Source of the DNA: Hymenochaete sp. R1
Taxonomy: Eukaryota; Basidiomycota; Agaricomycetes; Hymenochaetales; Hymenochaetaceae
Length of the DNA stretch: 64,000 nt
Direction of reading: 5' to 3'
Assembly: GCA_019400425.1 (NCBI GenBank)
Contig: JAFREE010000121.1
Span: 1 to 64,000 of the forward strand
The translations under genes and the position numbers were made by a program. Numbering within the stretch: position 1 is the stretch's first letter; the number at the start of each line of letters is the position of its first letter. The notes beneath the pieces were generated by a model that saw only the letters and a list, made by a program, of their open reading frames with translations, did not search any database and had not been told where the DNA came from. Below are positions 11,722-21,925 of this stretch, piece by piece.

Positions 11722-13032
11722 ATGCCATACTCTCCAAAGAGCGCGAGCGTCAAGAAGCTGGTCGCCTATTTCACTGAGAACCCGAAGTTCTATGATGACT
11801 TCAAAGCTGCCTTTTACATCGCCCATTCCACGGGACTGAGCGACTTCACTACGAACAACGTTGGCAACGTCGATGAATACATCCAGTTCATGGATGAGTT
11901 CGTGTACTGGGTTCCCACCGAGAACGTCAAGGGAGACAACGTCTACATTCACATCTGTCTTTTCTACTTCATTCTCGAGCAGAATCCTGTCCGCAAGTAC
12001 CAAAGCCCCATTGACCCGAGTTCCAAGAGTCCATGGCGCTGGCTCTCGCAGTGGCTGATCGACTACGCGAAGGAGATGGGGACGTGGATGGACACCCCTC
12101 AATCTATTACGCCTGCGAGTGTTGATTCGTTCAGAAAAGCTGAGAATTACCGCATTGGCGACTACATTGAACCTTCTGGTGGATGGAAGACGTTCAACGA
12201 ATTCTTCGCCCGTCACATCAAACCGGAGTTACGGCCCATCGCAAGTCCCGACGATGCGACAGTCATTGTCAGCCCCGCTGACTGCAAATTCGACGGATCT
12301 TGGCCTGTGAGCAGCCCAGGCGCGGCCGTCGAGTTCGAGGTCAAAGGCGTTCCCTGGACCATCAGTCAACTTCTCGAGGACAATACGTCCAACGTGAAGT
12401 ATGGCGAACTTTTTGCCGGCGGTGTCTTCACGCACTCTTTCCTCAGCCCCACCGACTACCATCGCCAGCACGCACCTGTGTCTGGGCGTATCATAGAGGC
12501 AAAGGTTATCCCTGGCCTATGCTACCTTGAGGTCGTTCTCAAGGAGGGCCAGGAACCCTCGGGCCATCGTTCTGGCAATCGTTCTGGCACTCCCATGCCT
12601 CGCCTTGGTATGCATCGTAGCATCCGCCAGAAGAAAGAGGACAGGACGATCATACCCTTCAACGCAGCTGTGAACGCCAGCTCCTTCGCCGCCTCTACCG
12701 ACTCCGGCGTCGACGCGTCCGCCCCCGACTTGGACGCTCCCGACTCTCCTGGATACCAATTCCTCCAAGCGCGAGGCCTCATCCTCATCGAGAATGATAC
12801 GCTAGGAAAGGTCGCTGTGCTTCCTATTGGCATGGCGCAGGTCTCGTCCGTCGTTCTCAGCGTGGCGAAAGGTGATGTGGTGAAGAAAGGACAGGAGATC
12901 TCTTGTTTCCACCTGGGCGGTTCGGACATTATCATGGTGTTCATGAAGGACGCGAATGTCGAGTTCCTCCAGAAGGAACAAGAGCACTACAATTTCGGTA
13001 CTCACGTCGCTACTGCCCATCCCAAGAAGTAA
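11722..13032 (+). CDS. Phosphatidylserine-decarboxylase-family enzyme, soluble PsiD-like type
   Basis: Single-exon 436-aa protein. The family makes its own pyruvoyl cofactor by self-cleavage at a Ser and decarboxylates phosphatidylserine or, in fungal branches such as PsiD, an aromatic amino acid. Seen: FNEFFARHIKPELRP (the FNxFF block), SPADCKFDGSWP, YHRQHAPVSGRI near residue 255 and, near the C-terminus, HLGGSDIIMVF with the GGS self-cleavage motif. There is no mitochondrial presequence or membrane anchor, and HLGGS resembles the HFGGS of PsiD more than the LGST of mitochondrial enzymes. The N-terminal domain before FNxFF is also PsiD-like in layout. Start at 11722 (MPYSPKSA) directly follows a plausible splice acceptor; an in-frame upstream extension to 11659 lies in the presumed intron. 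The substrate cannot be told from sequence. Confidence 0.85.
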   Translation: MPYSPKSASVKKLVAYFTENPKFYDDFKAAFYIAHSTGLSDFTTNNVGNVDEYIQFMDEFVYWVPTENVKGDNVYIHICLFYFILEQNPVRKYQSPIDPSSKSPWRWLSQWLIDYAKEMGTWMDTPQSITPASVDSFRKAENYRIGDYIEPSGGWKTFNEFFARHIKPELRPIASPDDATVIVSPADCKFDGSWPVSSPGAAVEFEVKGVPWTISQLLEDNTSNVKYGELFAGGVFTHSFLSPTDYHRQHAPVSGRIIEAKVIPGLCYLEVVLKEGQEPSGHRSGNRSGTPMPRLGMHRSIRQKKEDRTIIPFNAAVNASSFAASTDSGVDASAPDLDAPDSPGYQFLQARGLILIENDTLGKVAVLPIGMAQVSSVVLSVAKGDVVKKGQEISCFHLGGSDIIMVFMKDANVEFLQKEQEHYNFGTHVATAHPKK

Positions 13033-13361
13033 AGGTGCGTTTTTTCTGACTTCAGAAACAACGCTCAGTCTAAATTCGATTTCCTCCCCAGGCCAGTCGT
13101 CGCTAGCTGCATATAGGATCGACCAAATGTACGAACGCGGAGAAGGAGAAGAAGAGGGGTACGTTGCTTCCTGTAATCTGTGATTTTCTTAAAATTGCAG
13201 TATCGAATGTACAATATGACGCACTGTGTCTGAGAATACTAAGCACAACATTCTATTTGTCGTTTTGATTGACTGTTTCCCGAAAACAAACTAAGACACA
13301 ATTCCACAGAAGACGTGAGGGACAAACGATAAGGGATAGCAAAGTGATATCTCTAAACAGT
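13033..13361. other. Convergent 3' region
   Basis: Short space between two convergent genes; a possible 3' UTR intron follows the decarboxylase stop (about 13035-13091). Nothing else seen. Confidence 0.4.
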
Positions 13362-15240
13362 CTATATAATAGCGTCGAACCATTCCGAGAGCACTTCCAC
13401 ATGTAGCGCCAAGTCCTCTCCCGTGTTATATCGCCACCCACTCCCAAGCTCTACGCGCAACCGACGATCATACGTGTAGAACCACCCCGACACCGTAGGA
13501 CACGTGTTCCGATTGCTAAAAGCGACGTCCCTGACGATGAGCGTATCATTATTTGAGTCTGGCGTGAACTTAGTGAGGATGCCGAGTCGTTGAAGGTCGC
13601 CGAATGAGCTATAGGTGGGAGTCGTGACTGAGAAGACATCAATACCAGTATTGTCTTCTTGGCTGGTACTGGGAACGTCGGCTGTCGGTTCGCTCGGGGT
13701 GGAACGGCGCAGGAAGGCCTCGATGGATTTCTGAGTGAAACGCATAGAGTGAAAGTCAGTAAGAGGCGCTAGACGAATGTGATTGACGTACGTCTACGCC
13801 GTCCCAGGCATCTTTGACGCTTCGCACAAGCTCGTCCCAGAAAATAGTCTTGTCTATCGTGCGAGATACCGAATCATCCTTACTATCGAGCTTGATGAGT
13901 TTTCGATACGGGTCGATAGGAAAAGCAAGCGGGACTGCGTCTACGGTTGATAAAGGCACTTTGCAGTCATCGCCGAAACGCCTGTAACAATCTGGCATGT
14001 TCGGGCGCTGCAGATACACAGTGTTGGCACGTTCCGAAGACGTACTCCAAACAACAATCATACCTGATCGATGGCATTCGCGGGAGTGAAGAAGTGGGTT
14101 GCGCCAAGGAAGCTGGAAGATACTTCCTCGAACCGATTCTTGCCTGTCTTCCCGGCGATCCGAAGAGACGCCTCAGCGTTTGCGAGGGTGACGAGCGCGG
14201 TGATTCCGTGGGTGATGGTCTTGTCGTGAGCTTTACATGCAGCGTGCAGTCGGGACGTCTCGTCTTTAGTGAAAGATTTGCCGACTCTGAGAGAACGGTC
14301 GGGTCCATCCCGTTGGTGCGCGCCAGGTAGGTAGTTGAAAGGGACCTGATTGAGAATCGGGTCAGAGAAGAGCGTAGGAAGGAAAGTGGAAAGGACGTAC
14401 AAAGCCTTCGGGGAACGACTCGGAACTAGAAGGTGCCTCGGAAGCATGCGAAGGTGTAGATTTGTCGGTGCCTTGTACCACCCATACCATATGAGACGGA
14501 GGTGGAAGCCTGTTGATCTCATTTCCCCATCGTATATCCTCCAACAAGAGGCTACGATCGTTAAGCTCGTCAGAAAGGAACTCGAACAGCTTGTCTAGTA
14601 GCATGAAGCCGGAACGTCCATCCACATTGAAATGGGGTGTGCTAAGACTGGGTAGAAAGGAGTCCATGAGATGATCATCGAGTAACGAGAGGTGGAACTA
14701 ACGTGAAAGTCCATGCATCTCCAACGGCTTGAGGTTCTGGAGAGACGTGCAGCTCGAACATGTACCTCCCCTCATTTCCTTTCCACCATCGCTCATATGC
14801 TATTTTTCCGTGCCGGTCTTGCCATTCCATTTCTTCGTCATAGAACACGACCACGTCCCTCGTCCATGCAAGGGCATCCTCGAGCGTTTTGGGAACGACG
14901 TATTGGAACTGATGCTTGTGTGTGCGGTCATCACGAGAGCATGTCAACGCTACCGATGGGACGAGATGCCGGAGACAAATGAAGGCGCAAGAGACTTTAT
15001 GTTTGAGCTCTGAGCGAGAGATGAGACGAGCAATGATGACGGAGGAAGAGAAGGTGCAATGCGTGAAGCCATCCAGATCGCTAGAATTCGAAATCGAGCG
15101 ATGAGATGCGATGGACACAGAAAAGGTGAGATGAAGAAATGAACTGACGCCATTTGAACCGAGAGGACTTCTCCGCCAGTACACGGCCTGATAAAGACCC
15201 CTGACCGGGATTGTTGGAAAGTAGAGCCTGCAGCGGACAT
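13362..15240 (-). CDS. HxxxD-type acyltransferase (condensation-domain fold)
   Basis: Predicted 527-aa protein from six exons (15240-15149, 15080-14703, 14647-14401, 14345-14064, 14007-13792, 13730-13362). Exon 3 opens with TPHFNVDGRSGFMLLD, the catalytic HxxxDG motif of the CoA-dependent acyltransferase superfamily (BAHD, alcohol acetyltransferase and peptide-synthetase condensation folds). The usual N-terminal strand and helix pattern is present (LRHLVPSVAL, then FQYVVPKTLEDALAWTRD). Such fungal stand-alone enzymes often acylate secondary metabolites; the substrate here is unknown. The first intron is set at GTCAGT (15148) because only that donor keeps the frame. An in-frame TTG-led extension upstream to 15402 runs into repeat sequence and was not used. 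Confidence 0.75.
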
Positions 15241-15320
15241 GGTGAGCTGCCTCTGAGGCTCTGAGGAAAAATCAAGAGCGATGTCTGGGACGGGATGCTG
15301 CTCGTGTGCATGGGTTTTCT

Positions 15321-15482
15321 TTGCGGTTGAGAACTGGTTGAGAGGGTCAGGAAGATCTCGCACGCGTCTCGCCAACGCACTCATCTTCATCTTCTCCTTC
15401 AACCATTTTCACCTTCCTTGCGCAAACAGCAACCATTGTATTGACTGCTACGCTAGTGTTATTTTAATTCAAAGTAATCAGT
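15321..15482 (+). repeat. Dispersed repeat, copy A
   Basis: About 160 bp containing the run CGTCTCGCCAACGCACTCAT, then CTTGCGCAAACAGCAACCAT, ending in an AT-rich stretch. Two further copies lie at 19207-19390 and 19462-19680. All three lie upstream of kinase starts of the same subgroup, so the repeat appears to have travelled with the duplicated promoter. Confidence 0.7.
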
Positions 15483-15634
15483 ATTAGCTACGAGGAGCTT
15501 CGCCAGTACGAGGGTCGATCTGCACGGTGCACCGTTTGTTTCACGTCTTCGCGTTTCTTCAATTCATCATCGCCCCCTTCTTCACCTGCATCCTCCTTCA
15601 AGTTGCCTTATTTCCGTCGACAACCGGCTTTATC

Positions 15635-15942
15635 ATGGCGGACACTAATGTAATCACCCATGTAGATGGTCACGTATCGGATACTAGCACTAACAAGGAA
15701 CAAGAGCAAACTCAGCAAAGCGCGTCGGACTTCGATGGAGCCTCGCCATTCAAGTTGTTGACCATTCAGAGACCATTGCCTGTAAACAACAAAAGCATCC
15801 TATGGGAACTGCAGAAGCTTGACTTACAAGAAAAAATTGTGTAGACGTCCCACCACAGTGTAGGTCTAGGAGCGTATTCGGACGTCTTCAAAGGAGAGTG
15901 CCATCCGTCGCTTGGGGGAAACGTGGTCGTCGCTATGATATA
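15635..15942 (+). pseudogene. Truncated kinase first exon
   Basis: Starts MADTNVITHVDGH and is a close copy of the first exon of the kinase at 19829. It includes about 100 bp of nearly identical upstream sequence (15538-15634 against 19731-19828). An in-frame TAG at 15842-15844 interrupts it just before GLGAYSDVFKGEC. Similarity ends after VVVAM, where the intact copy continues with KRLRF. No later kinase exons follow. This is a recent partial duplicate. Confidence 0.85.
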
Positions 15943-16414
15943 GTACACGTAGTATACGTAGCTGGGCCATAGTTAATGCCGATATCGCTGACAGCGGTGT
16001 CATGCTCGAGCCTTTCGCGCTTGACGAAATTGGCATTCCTGGTTGTAACGACGACAATGACTTGCCGTCTGGGCTGGCATGCATGGAAAGGGATTATTCC
16101 CTAATACAACCCAATTAATATCAATGAAACTGCAAAATTGTGTATAGCGTGCTTTGATTGCTTGGATACACTCTCCGAGAATGTAGCCTGTCGAAGTCTT
16201 TACCATTAATATTGTGTGTAAAAATGTAAAATGCTGCACGGAATGGTGACGGAAGCAACAAAGGGAAAGCACGCGTGCCACGGCAGGCCGCCTCGCAGCT
16301 TCAAGCGCCCTCCTTCTCGCCACTCCCTTATTAGTTGCTGCCGTTGTCATCTCTGAAAAAGCAAGCAGCACAAGCTCCATCGCCGCTGTCACTCATTGTG
16401 CTCCTGGAGGCTAC
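15943..16414. other. Intergenic; upstream of kinase-Rho fusion
   Basis: Sequence that replaces the rest of the truncated kinase and leads into the next kinase start. It contains a near-palindromic TACACGTAGTATACGTA run near 15943. No gene seen. Confidence 0.4.
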
Positions 16415-19086
16415 ATGTCAGCCTCCATCGTCTCTCACTTCAATGCTGTCGCACAGCCTTGGGAGGAAAGCGACCCGCATCCCTCAACTTCCTCCACCGC
16501 CTCCGTTAAGAGACCGCTAACTACCCAGAAACCTTTGCCAGTTCTCGACAGGAATATACTATCTCACCTTCAAAGGCTCGATTTGTACGGCCGGATAATT
16601 GAACGTTCCGAGCATGCTATTGGTCATGGTGCCTTCTCTGAAGTTTTTAAGGGAAAATGCTGTCTCGAGTCCCAAGGCTATGTCACTGTCGCCATTAAGC
16701 GTCTTCGTTTACATGTGAACACCGTAGAGTGTAGCAACGTATGTATGATCTCTTGCGTAATTTGTCTTTTCTAACTCTTTCTTCTTCTTCGTAGCTATTC
16801 GAGAAGGAAGTCCTTGTCTGGTCTCGATTAGGCCACCCGAACATCCTACCGCTGCTTGGATATGCTTTCTGCGGTGATACGGGCTATCCGCAACTCGTTT
16901 CCGAATGGATGGAAAACGGCACAGCATGGGCTTTCGTACAAAAAAGGCGAGACATTAGCTTCTCAGAAATTCTGGATTTGGTGCAATCATCTCGTATTTA
17001 TCCTCGTTATCTGTCTCTATCTCATGTGTATCCATTTCCCAGATTCAAGATATCGCCGCTGGCCTTGGATACCTTCATGCTAATGACACAATTCATTCGG
17101 ATTTGAAATCTGTGAGTGAATACCTTTTATTGCGACTTTTCGGACTTAATGATTTAATTAAGGAGAATGTAGTGATTTCATCTGAAGGAAGGGCTTTGAT
17201 TTGCGACTTTGGAAGCGCCCGTGTCCTCCTTTCGTCCATGTCTTTGGTGAAGATGACCTCAACAACAAAAGGGACAGTGAACTACCTCGCACCTGAACTT
17301 ATCGATTACAACGTCCCCGCCAAACACTCCAAAGAAACTGATATCTGGTCGTTCGGCATGATAATTTACGTATGAATGCTCTCCCTGCATATGTTGCCGC
17401 TCATACCCACTGATACATGAGCCAGGAACTTACCACCAAAGAAAGACCATATCGAAATATGGCAGAAGCTCAAACATACATGGCTATCTTAGCCGGGAGA
17501 CTTCCTGAGTTTCCCACCACATCAAACAACAGTCACTTACAAATGCGGCTTCAAGAGCTCTGTAGACGTTGTTGGGCTCGGGAGCCGTCGAACCGACCTT
17601 CGATGCAGGAAGCCAAGCTGACGTTGGATCAGCTACATTCTGAGAGTACAACAGGTACGATTTGGAGGCAGCTATCGTCTTCAAGTCCGCAAGATGTGAA
17701 CTCAAATCTCAGATTCGTCAGATTTCAACTTTAGTGAGATTGATCTAGAAATTGAGCCTTCAATGGGCCTGAAATTCACGGGCCAGCTGCCTCAGCAAGG
17801 AACCTCAAAGAGTTTGCCTGTTATCCCCGAACAGCCGATACCCGGTAGCGTTTCCGACATCCAAGCGCAAACAAGTCGCTCCAACCTATCAGATACTCGC
17901 GATTTTCGAATGCTCATAGCGGAAAACATCGCTCCAGAGAAATCATCAATTGAGGTCATGTCGGACGTATATTGCCAGCCTGGCAGTAGTATGTCCCCTT
18001 TGGCATCACCTCAACCTGAGGCTCAATCCTTGGTAACGCATCATGTCAACAGGTCCGGCCAACCTGGTCCATGGCTTTCCTCTGAACGTGATTTCTTCGC
18101 ACGAGCATCTTTCCGTGTCCACAGGCGGAAAATCGTTGTCGTCGGGGATGGCGCCTGCGGAAAGGTTTGTTTCAGCATACTCCTGGTTACCGCGTGCTCA
18201 AGGTATTATCTTTGGTCGTCCTTACATCTGCCGGTAAATACAGAGTATGTGCGCTCGTAATTTTGAGATGAATATCCGTTTCTGACAATTTTCGGAAATT
18301 GCAGCTAGTCTTCTTATGACTTTCTCCGAGGGTGTTTTTTCAGAAGTTCGTACTTGCTCTCTTATAAGCGCATCTTGACTTAGAATATGTATATTGTAGG
18401 GCCATCCTCCTACTGTATACGATACGCACGTTAAAGAAGTTGAGGTAGATGGAAGACATCTCGAGCTTCAATTATGGGATACCTCTGGTCATGAGAACTA
18501 CGACCGCCTCCGCCCTCTTTGCTATGACAATACGAACGTAATCATTATATGCTTCAGTATTGAATTTTATACTTTGTTTTCCAACGTTCAAGAGAAGGTA
18601 CAGTGATTCTTTCAATCCTCCGCCTCATGAATGCCGCTCGATACGCTTGATATCTGCTTTTTGATAGATGTTTTACTGACCATCCATAATGGTTTTCTTT
18701 CTCTACCAGTGGGTTCCAGAGATCTCTCACTTTCTGGATGGAGTCCGCATTATACTGGTCGGTTGTAAAAAGGACATCAGGTATGAAATAGGAATAAATG
18801 AGAAAATGTCCGCAATTAACGACCGTCTTGTGACTCCGGAGGAGGTGTGTCATTTAGCTCATTTGAACTTGGTCTTTTACGTAGCTGACCAGGAGCATTA
18901 TAACATGGACTATACATCATCCAGGGCTTTAAACTTGCGCAAGAAATTCGGGCGCAGCGTTATCTTGAGTGTTCGGCGAAGACTGGGGAAGGTCTTTCGG
19001 AGCTGTTTGAGCATGCTGCGCGCTTGTCACTTCTACCGCCAAAGCGGAGGAAATTGTCGAGGTTAGCGAAATGTATCATTATATAA
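16415..19086 (+). CDS. TKL-like kinase fused to a Rho-type GTPase with CaaX box
   Basis: Predicted 667-aa protein. Exons: 16415-16738, 16795-16980, 17043-17111, 17163-17369, 17426-17654, 17713-18164, 18244 (one nucleotide), 18305-18345, 18400-18597, 18710-18844, 18925-19086. Kinase: glycine loop GHGAFSEVFKG, VAIK lysine, catalytic loop IHSDLKSEN (non-RD), DFG, APE, C-lobe RCW and NRPSM. A linker of about 120 residues leads to a complete Rho domain: P-loop GDGACGKT, switch I PTVYDTH, WDTSGHENYDRLRP (the catalytic Gln position is His), CKKD, ECSAKTGEG. The C-terminus is basic and ends KCIII, a CaaX prenylation signal. I infer a membrane-tethered kinase with a GTPase output. The one-nucleotide exon is the only way found to join P-loop Lys to Thr in frame. 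No transcript evidence is available. Confidence 0.85.
18244..18244 (+). other. Predicted one-nucleotide exon (A)
   Basis: Flanked by an AG acceptor (18242-18243) and a GTATGT donor (18245-18250). Intron lengths are 79 and 60 nt. It supplies the first base of the invariant P-loop Thr codon (A+CT). Skipping it puts the whole GTPase domain out of frame. The same arrangement occurs at 28812 in a paralogue. Confidence 0.65.
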
Positions 19087-19206
19087 AGTAGAACGGAAGG
19101 ATGCATACCCTTTTCTCTCGAGATTAGCTCCCTGCCCTCCATCGTGAAGCCGATTCAAGCAGAAATATTGCTTTACGCTATCATTGTTTTTTTTGTTATC
19201 TGTCAA

Positions 19207-19390
19207 ACCCCTAGGCCTGCCAAATTTTATTGTGGTCGGTTGACGGTAGAAGAGATCTCTCATGCGTCTCGCTGACGCACTCATCTTCATCTTCTCGTTC
19301 AACTACACCCACTGTCCTTGCGCAAACAGTGACCATTGTATCTACTGCTACACTAGTATTGCTTTAATCCAAAGTAATGGTTGCTACTGA
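19207..19390 (+). repeat. Dispersed repeat, copy B
   Basis: Second copy of the repeat at 15321-15482, recognised by GCGTCTCGCTGACGCACTCA and the following CTTGCGCAAACAGTGACCAT. It overlaps the region just downstream of the kinase-Rho gene. Confidence 0.7.
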
Positions 19391-19461
19391 GGAAACATGA
19401 AGCGCGAGACCTGGGTCGAATCTTCATCATGATCATGTTAGGCATATATGGATTCGGGAAA

Positions 19462-19680
19462 ACCCTTAAGCCCGCCAAACTTCTTTGCGGTTGGTTGACA
19501 ATGGTTGAGATGGCGAACGGCCGAAGGCGACAGGAAGATTCTCTCACGCGACGCGTCTCGCTAACGCGCTCACCTTCATCTTCTCCTTCAACCACCTTCA
19601 CCGTCCTTGCGAAAACAGCGACCATTGTATCTACTGCAACACTAAAATTGTTCTAATCCAAGAGAAAAAGCAATCAATAT
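19462..19680 (+). repeat. Dispersed repeat, copy C
   Basis: Third copy, in direct orientation about 80 bp after copy B, with CGCGTCTCGCTAACGCGCTC and ACCATTGTATCTACTGCAAC. It lies directly before the promoter of the kinase at 19829. Confidence 0.7.
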
Positions 19681-19730
19681 CGTCCTCGAGAAGCAGCATC
19701 GTCAGTGTTGATCTGCACGGAGCACAGCTT

Positions 19731-19828
19731 GTTTCACGTCTTCGCGTTTCTTCAATTCACTCATCGCCCCCTTCTTCACCTGCATCCTCCTTCAAGTTGC
19801 CTTATTTCCGTCGACAACCGGCTTTATC
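19731..19828 (+). promoter_or_regulatory. Duplicated kinase promoter and 5' leader
   Basis: Nearly identical to 15538-15634 in front of the truncated copy: pyrimidine-rich, including TTTCACGTCTTCGCGTTTCT and ending in the shared start context TTTATCATGGCGGAC. It is taken as promoter or 5' UTR by position. No TATA box is obvious. Confidence 0.55.
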
Positions 19829-21925
19829 ATGGCGGACACTAATGTAACCACCCTTGTAGACAGTCACGTACCAGAAACTAACAAGGAACAAGAGCAAAGT
19901 ACATCGGACCTCGATGAAGCCTCGCCACCCAAGTCGTTGATCGTTCAGAGACCATTGCCTGTAAACGACAAAAGCATCCTATGGGAACTACAGAAGCTTG
20001 ACTTAGGCGACAAAGTTGTGAAGACGTCCCAGCAAGTTGTAGGTCATGGAGCGTACTCAGACGTCTTCAAAGGAGAATACCATCTGTCGCCTGGAGAGAT
20101 TGTGGTCGTCGCTATGAAGCGCCTGCGCTTTCTTCCGGATCCAACGCATTGCAAAAATGTAATCATCCTTTCCTCTATCATGCTTGCTTATAAACTGTCT
20201 CACCCCGCTCGTTTGCTCAGTTATTTGAGAAAGAGATCTACGCTTGGGCCAAGCTAAGTCATCCCAATGTTCTTCCATTGATGGGCTTCACTTTCGAAGC
20301 AGGTACTGGATACCCTATCCTCATTTCCGAATGGATGGAGCATGGAACGGCTTGGGACTATATTACAGAACGTCCTGAACTGCCTTTCGCGGAGATTATG
20401 AACTTAGTGCGTCTAAAAAATGCAGGACCGACCGAAGCTAACCGAAGGTTTCCCAGATCTGCGATGTCGCTGCTGGCCTCAGTTATCTTCATGACTGTAA
20501 CACGATTCATTCTGATATCAAATCGGTGAGTCAACCGTTCACTTCCACAAAAGTCATTCGTCGAGACATCATACACAGGACAATATCGTCATCACGCCAC
20601 AACGAACTGCAAAGATTTGCGACTTTGGAAGCGCGCGGATTCTTATTCCTACGAAATCACTCGCTAAGATAACTTCGAAAACAAAGGGAACCGTTCCTTA
20701 TCTTGCGCCAGAGCTTCTCGATTATGAGAATTTGTCCGTCCATTCTAAGGAGACTGATGTCTGGGCACTGGGGATGACAATCTACGTATGACTTCACACC
20801 ATGTTTACCTAATGTATATATCTACTAACCATCCCGTTCGCGTGCATCAGGAAATAGTCACAAGGAAACGACCGTACCATAACATGACAGAATATAAAGC
20901 AAGCACGGCAATTATGAACGGGCAACTACCGATCTTCCCTCCACCGACCATAGAAATGGATAAGAGCGTGTATTCCAAACTGGAAAACTTGTGCAGACGT
21001 TGCTGGGATCGTGTGGCGCCTTCTCGCCCTCATATGGCACAAATCCAATCCTATCTTTTGCTATTGCGATCTGGATTGAACAAGTCCAGTATCTCTTCTT
21101 ATATAAACAACATTCGAGGACAAAGCACGTATACTCTTCTAGAGTTTCCGGACTTCGAGCGTGAAACTCTTTCAGGCGATAGATCAAAAACAGGACCTAG
21201 TAGACTTCATTACGGTACGAGTTCGGCTAACATGAAACGAGGCGAAAATTGACATATGATTAGGCTCTAAATTTGATCAGTCTGTATCTTCACGAGCGCA
21301 AGAGCTGTTAGAGATGCACAGCCAGGATATACCTGAAGGTGCTAAGACTGCTCCTGCCTCCTATGGACGGCTAGACAACCTCTTCCGTGTTTTAGCCACC
21401 CAAGGTACGTCAACAAGTCTCCCAAGTTTTGACAAGCTAACCTTTACTCGTTTACGCGCCTTTACTATGAATTATTAGTTCATTTCAAAGTACCTGAAGG
21501 CCATTCCCAAATCGGTCCTATCCGGAAAACAAAACGGTATGCTAGATTCCATGTACAGAAGTACCGCCGCTTATTGTGGTTCTACTCGCAGAAATGCAAA
21601 CTTAACCTGCAACCGATGCAGAAACCTGAACCTCAGATGCTACTTTACAACTGACCCCAATACCTGCCAGCGTTGCATGAATAATCGATCTAAATGCGCA
21701 GTCCCTGGAAAGACAAAAGTACCGTCACCAACACCGTCAGTATTATCTACGCAAATTGCTTATGCCCTAAATTAACTGATTTTATAGGGGGCTTCACATG
21801 TTGAATCTAATAGAAGAGAAGACTCGACTAGAGGCAGTTGTAGAGGAACTGTAGGAAGTTGGCAACGAGTTTTTATTAGGTCGGACAATGAAAGTGTGAG
21901 ATGGCGAAGCGATAACGAAGATTGA
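19829..21925 (+). CDS. TKL-like kinase fused to a Zn2Cys6-type cysteine cluster
   Basis: Predicted 546-aa protein, exons 19829-20158, 20221-20406, 20457-20525, 20579-20785, 20851-21214, 21264-21404, 21479-21536, 21592-21739, 21788-21925. Kinase motifs: GHGAYSDVFKG, VAMKRLRF, IHSDIKSDN, CDFGSAR, APELLD, SRPHM. After a linker, exon 8 encodes CNRCRNLNLRC followed by CQRCMNNRSKC: six cysteines spaced C-x2-C-x6-C-x8-C-x2-C-x6-C, within the Gal4-type Zn2Cys6 pattern. A basic, serine-rich end follows. In Zn2Cys6 factors the cluster binds DNA; here that role is only inferred. The intron before exon 8 (GTATGC at 21537) is required to reach the cysteine frame. The last intron (21740-21787) is less certain; reading through it would end the protein in a short unrelated tail. 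Confidence 0.75.

Noticed and set aside
18244..18256. A 13-nt exon instead of a one-nucleotide exon in the kinase-Rho gene
   Set aside because: It also keeps frame here, but inserts four residues into the P-loop helix and has no equivalent in the paralogue at 28812, where only the one-nucleotide reading works.
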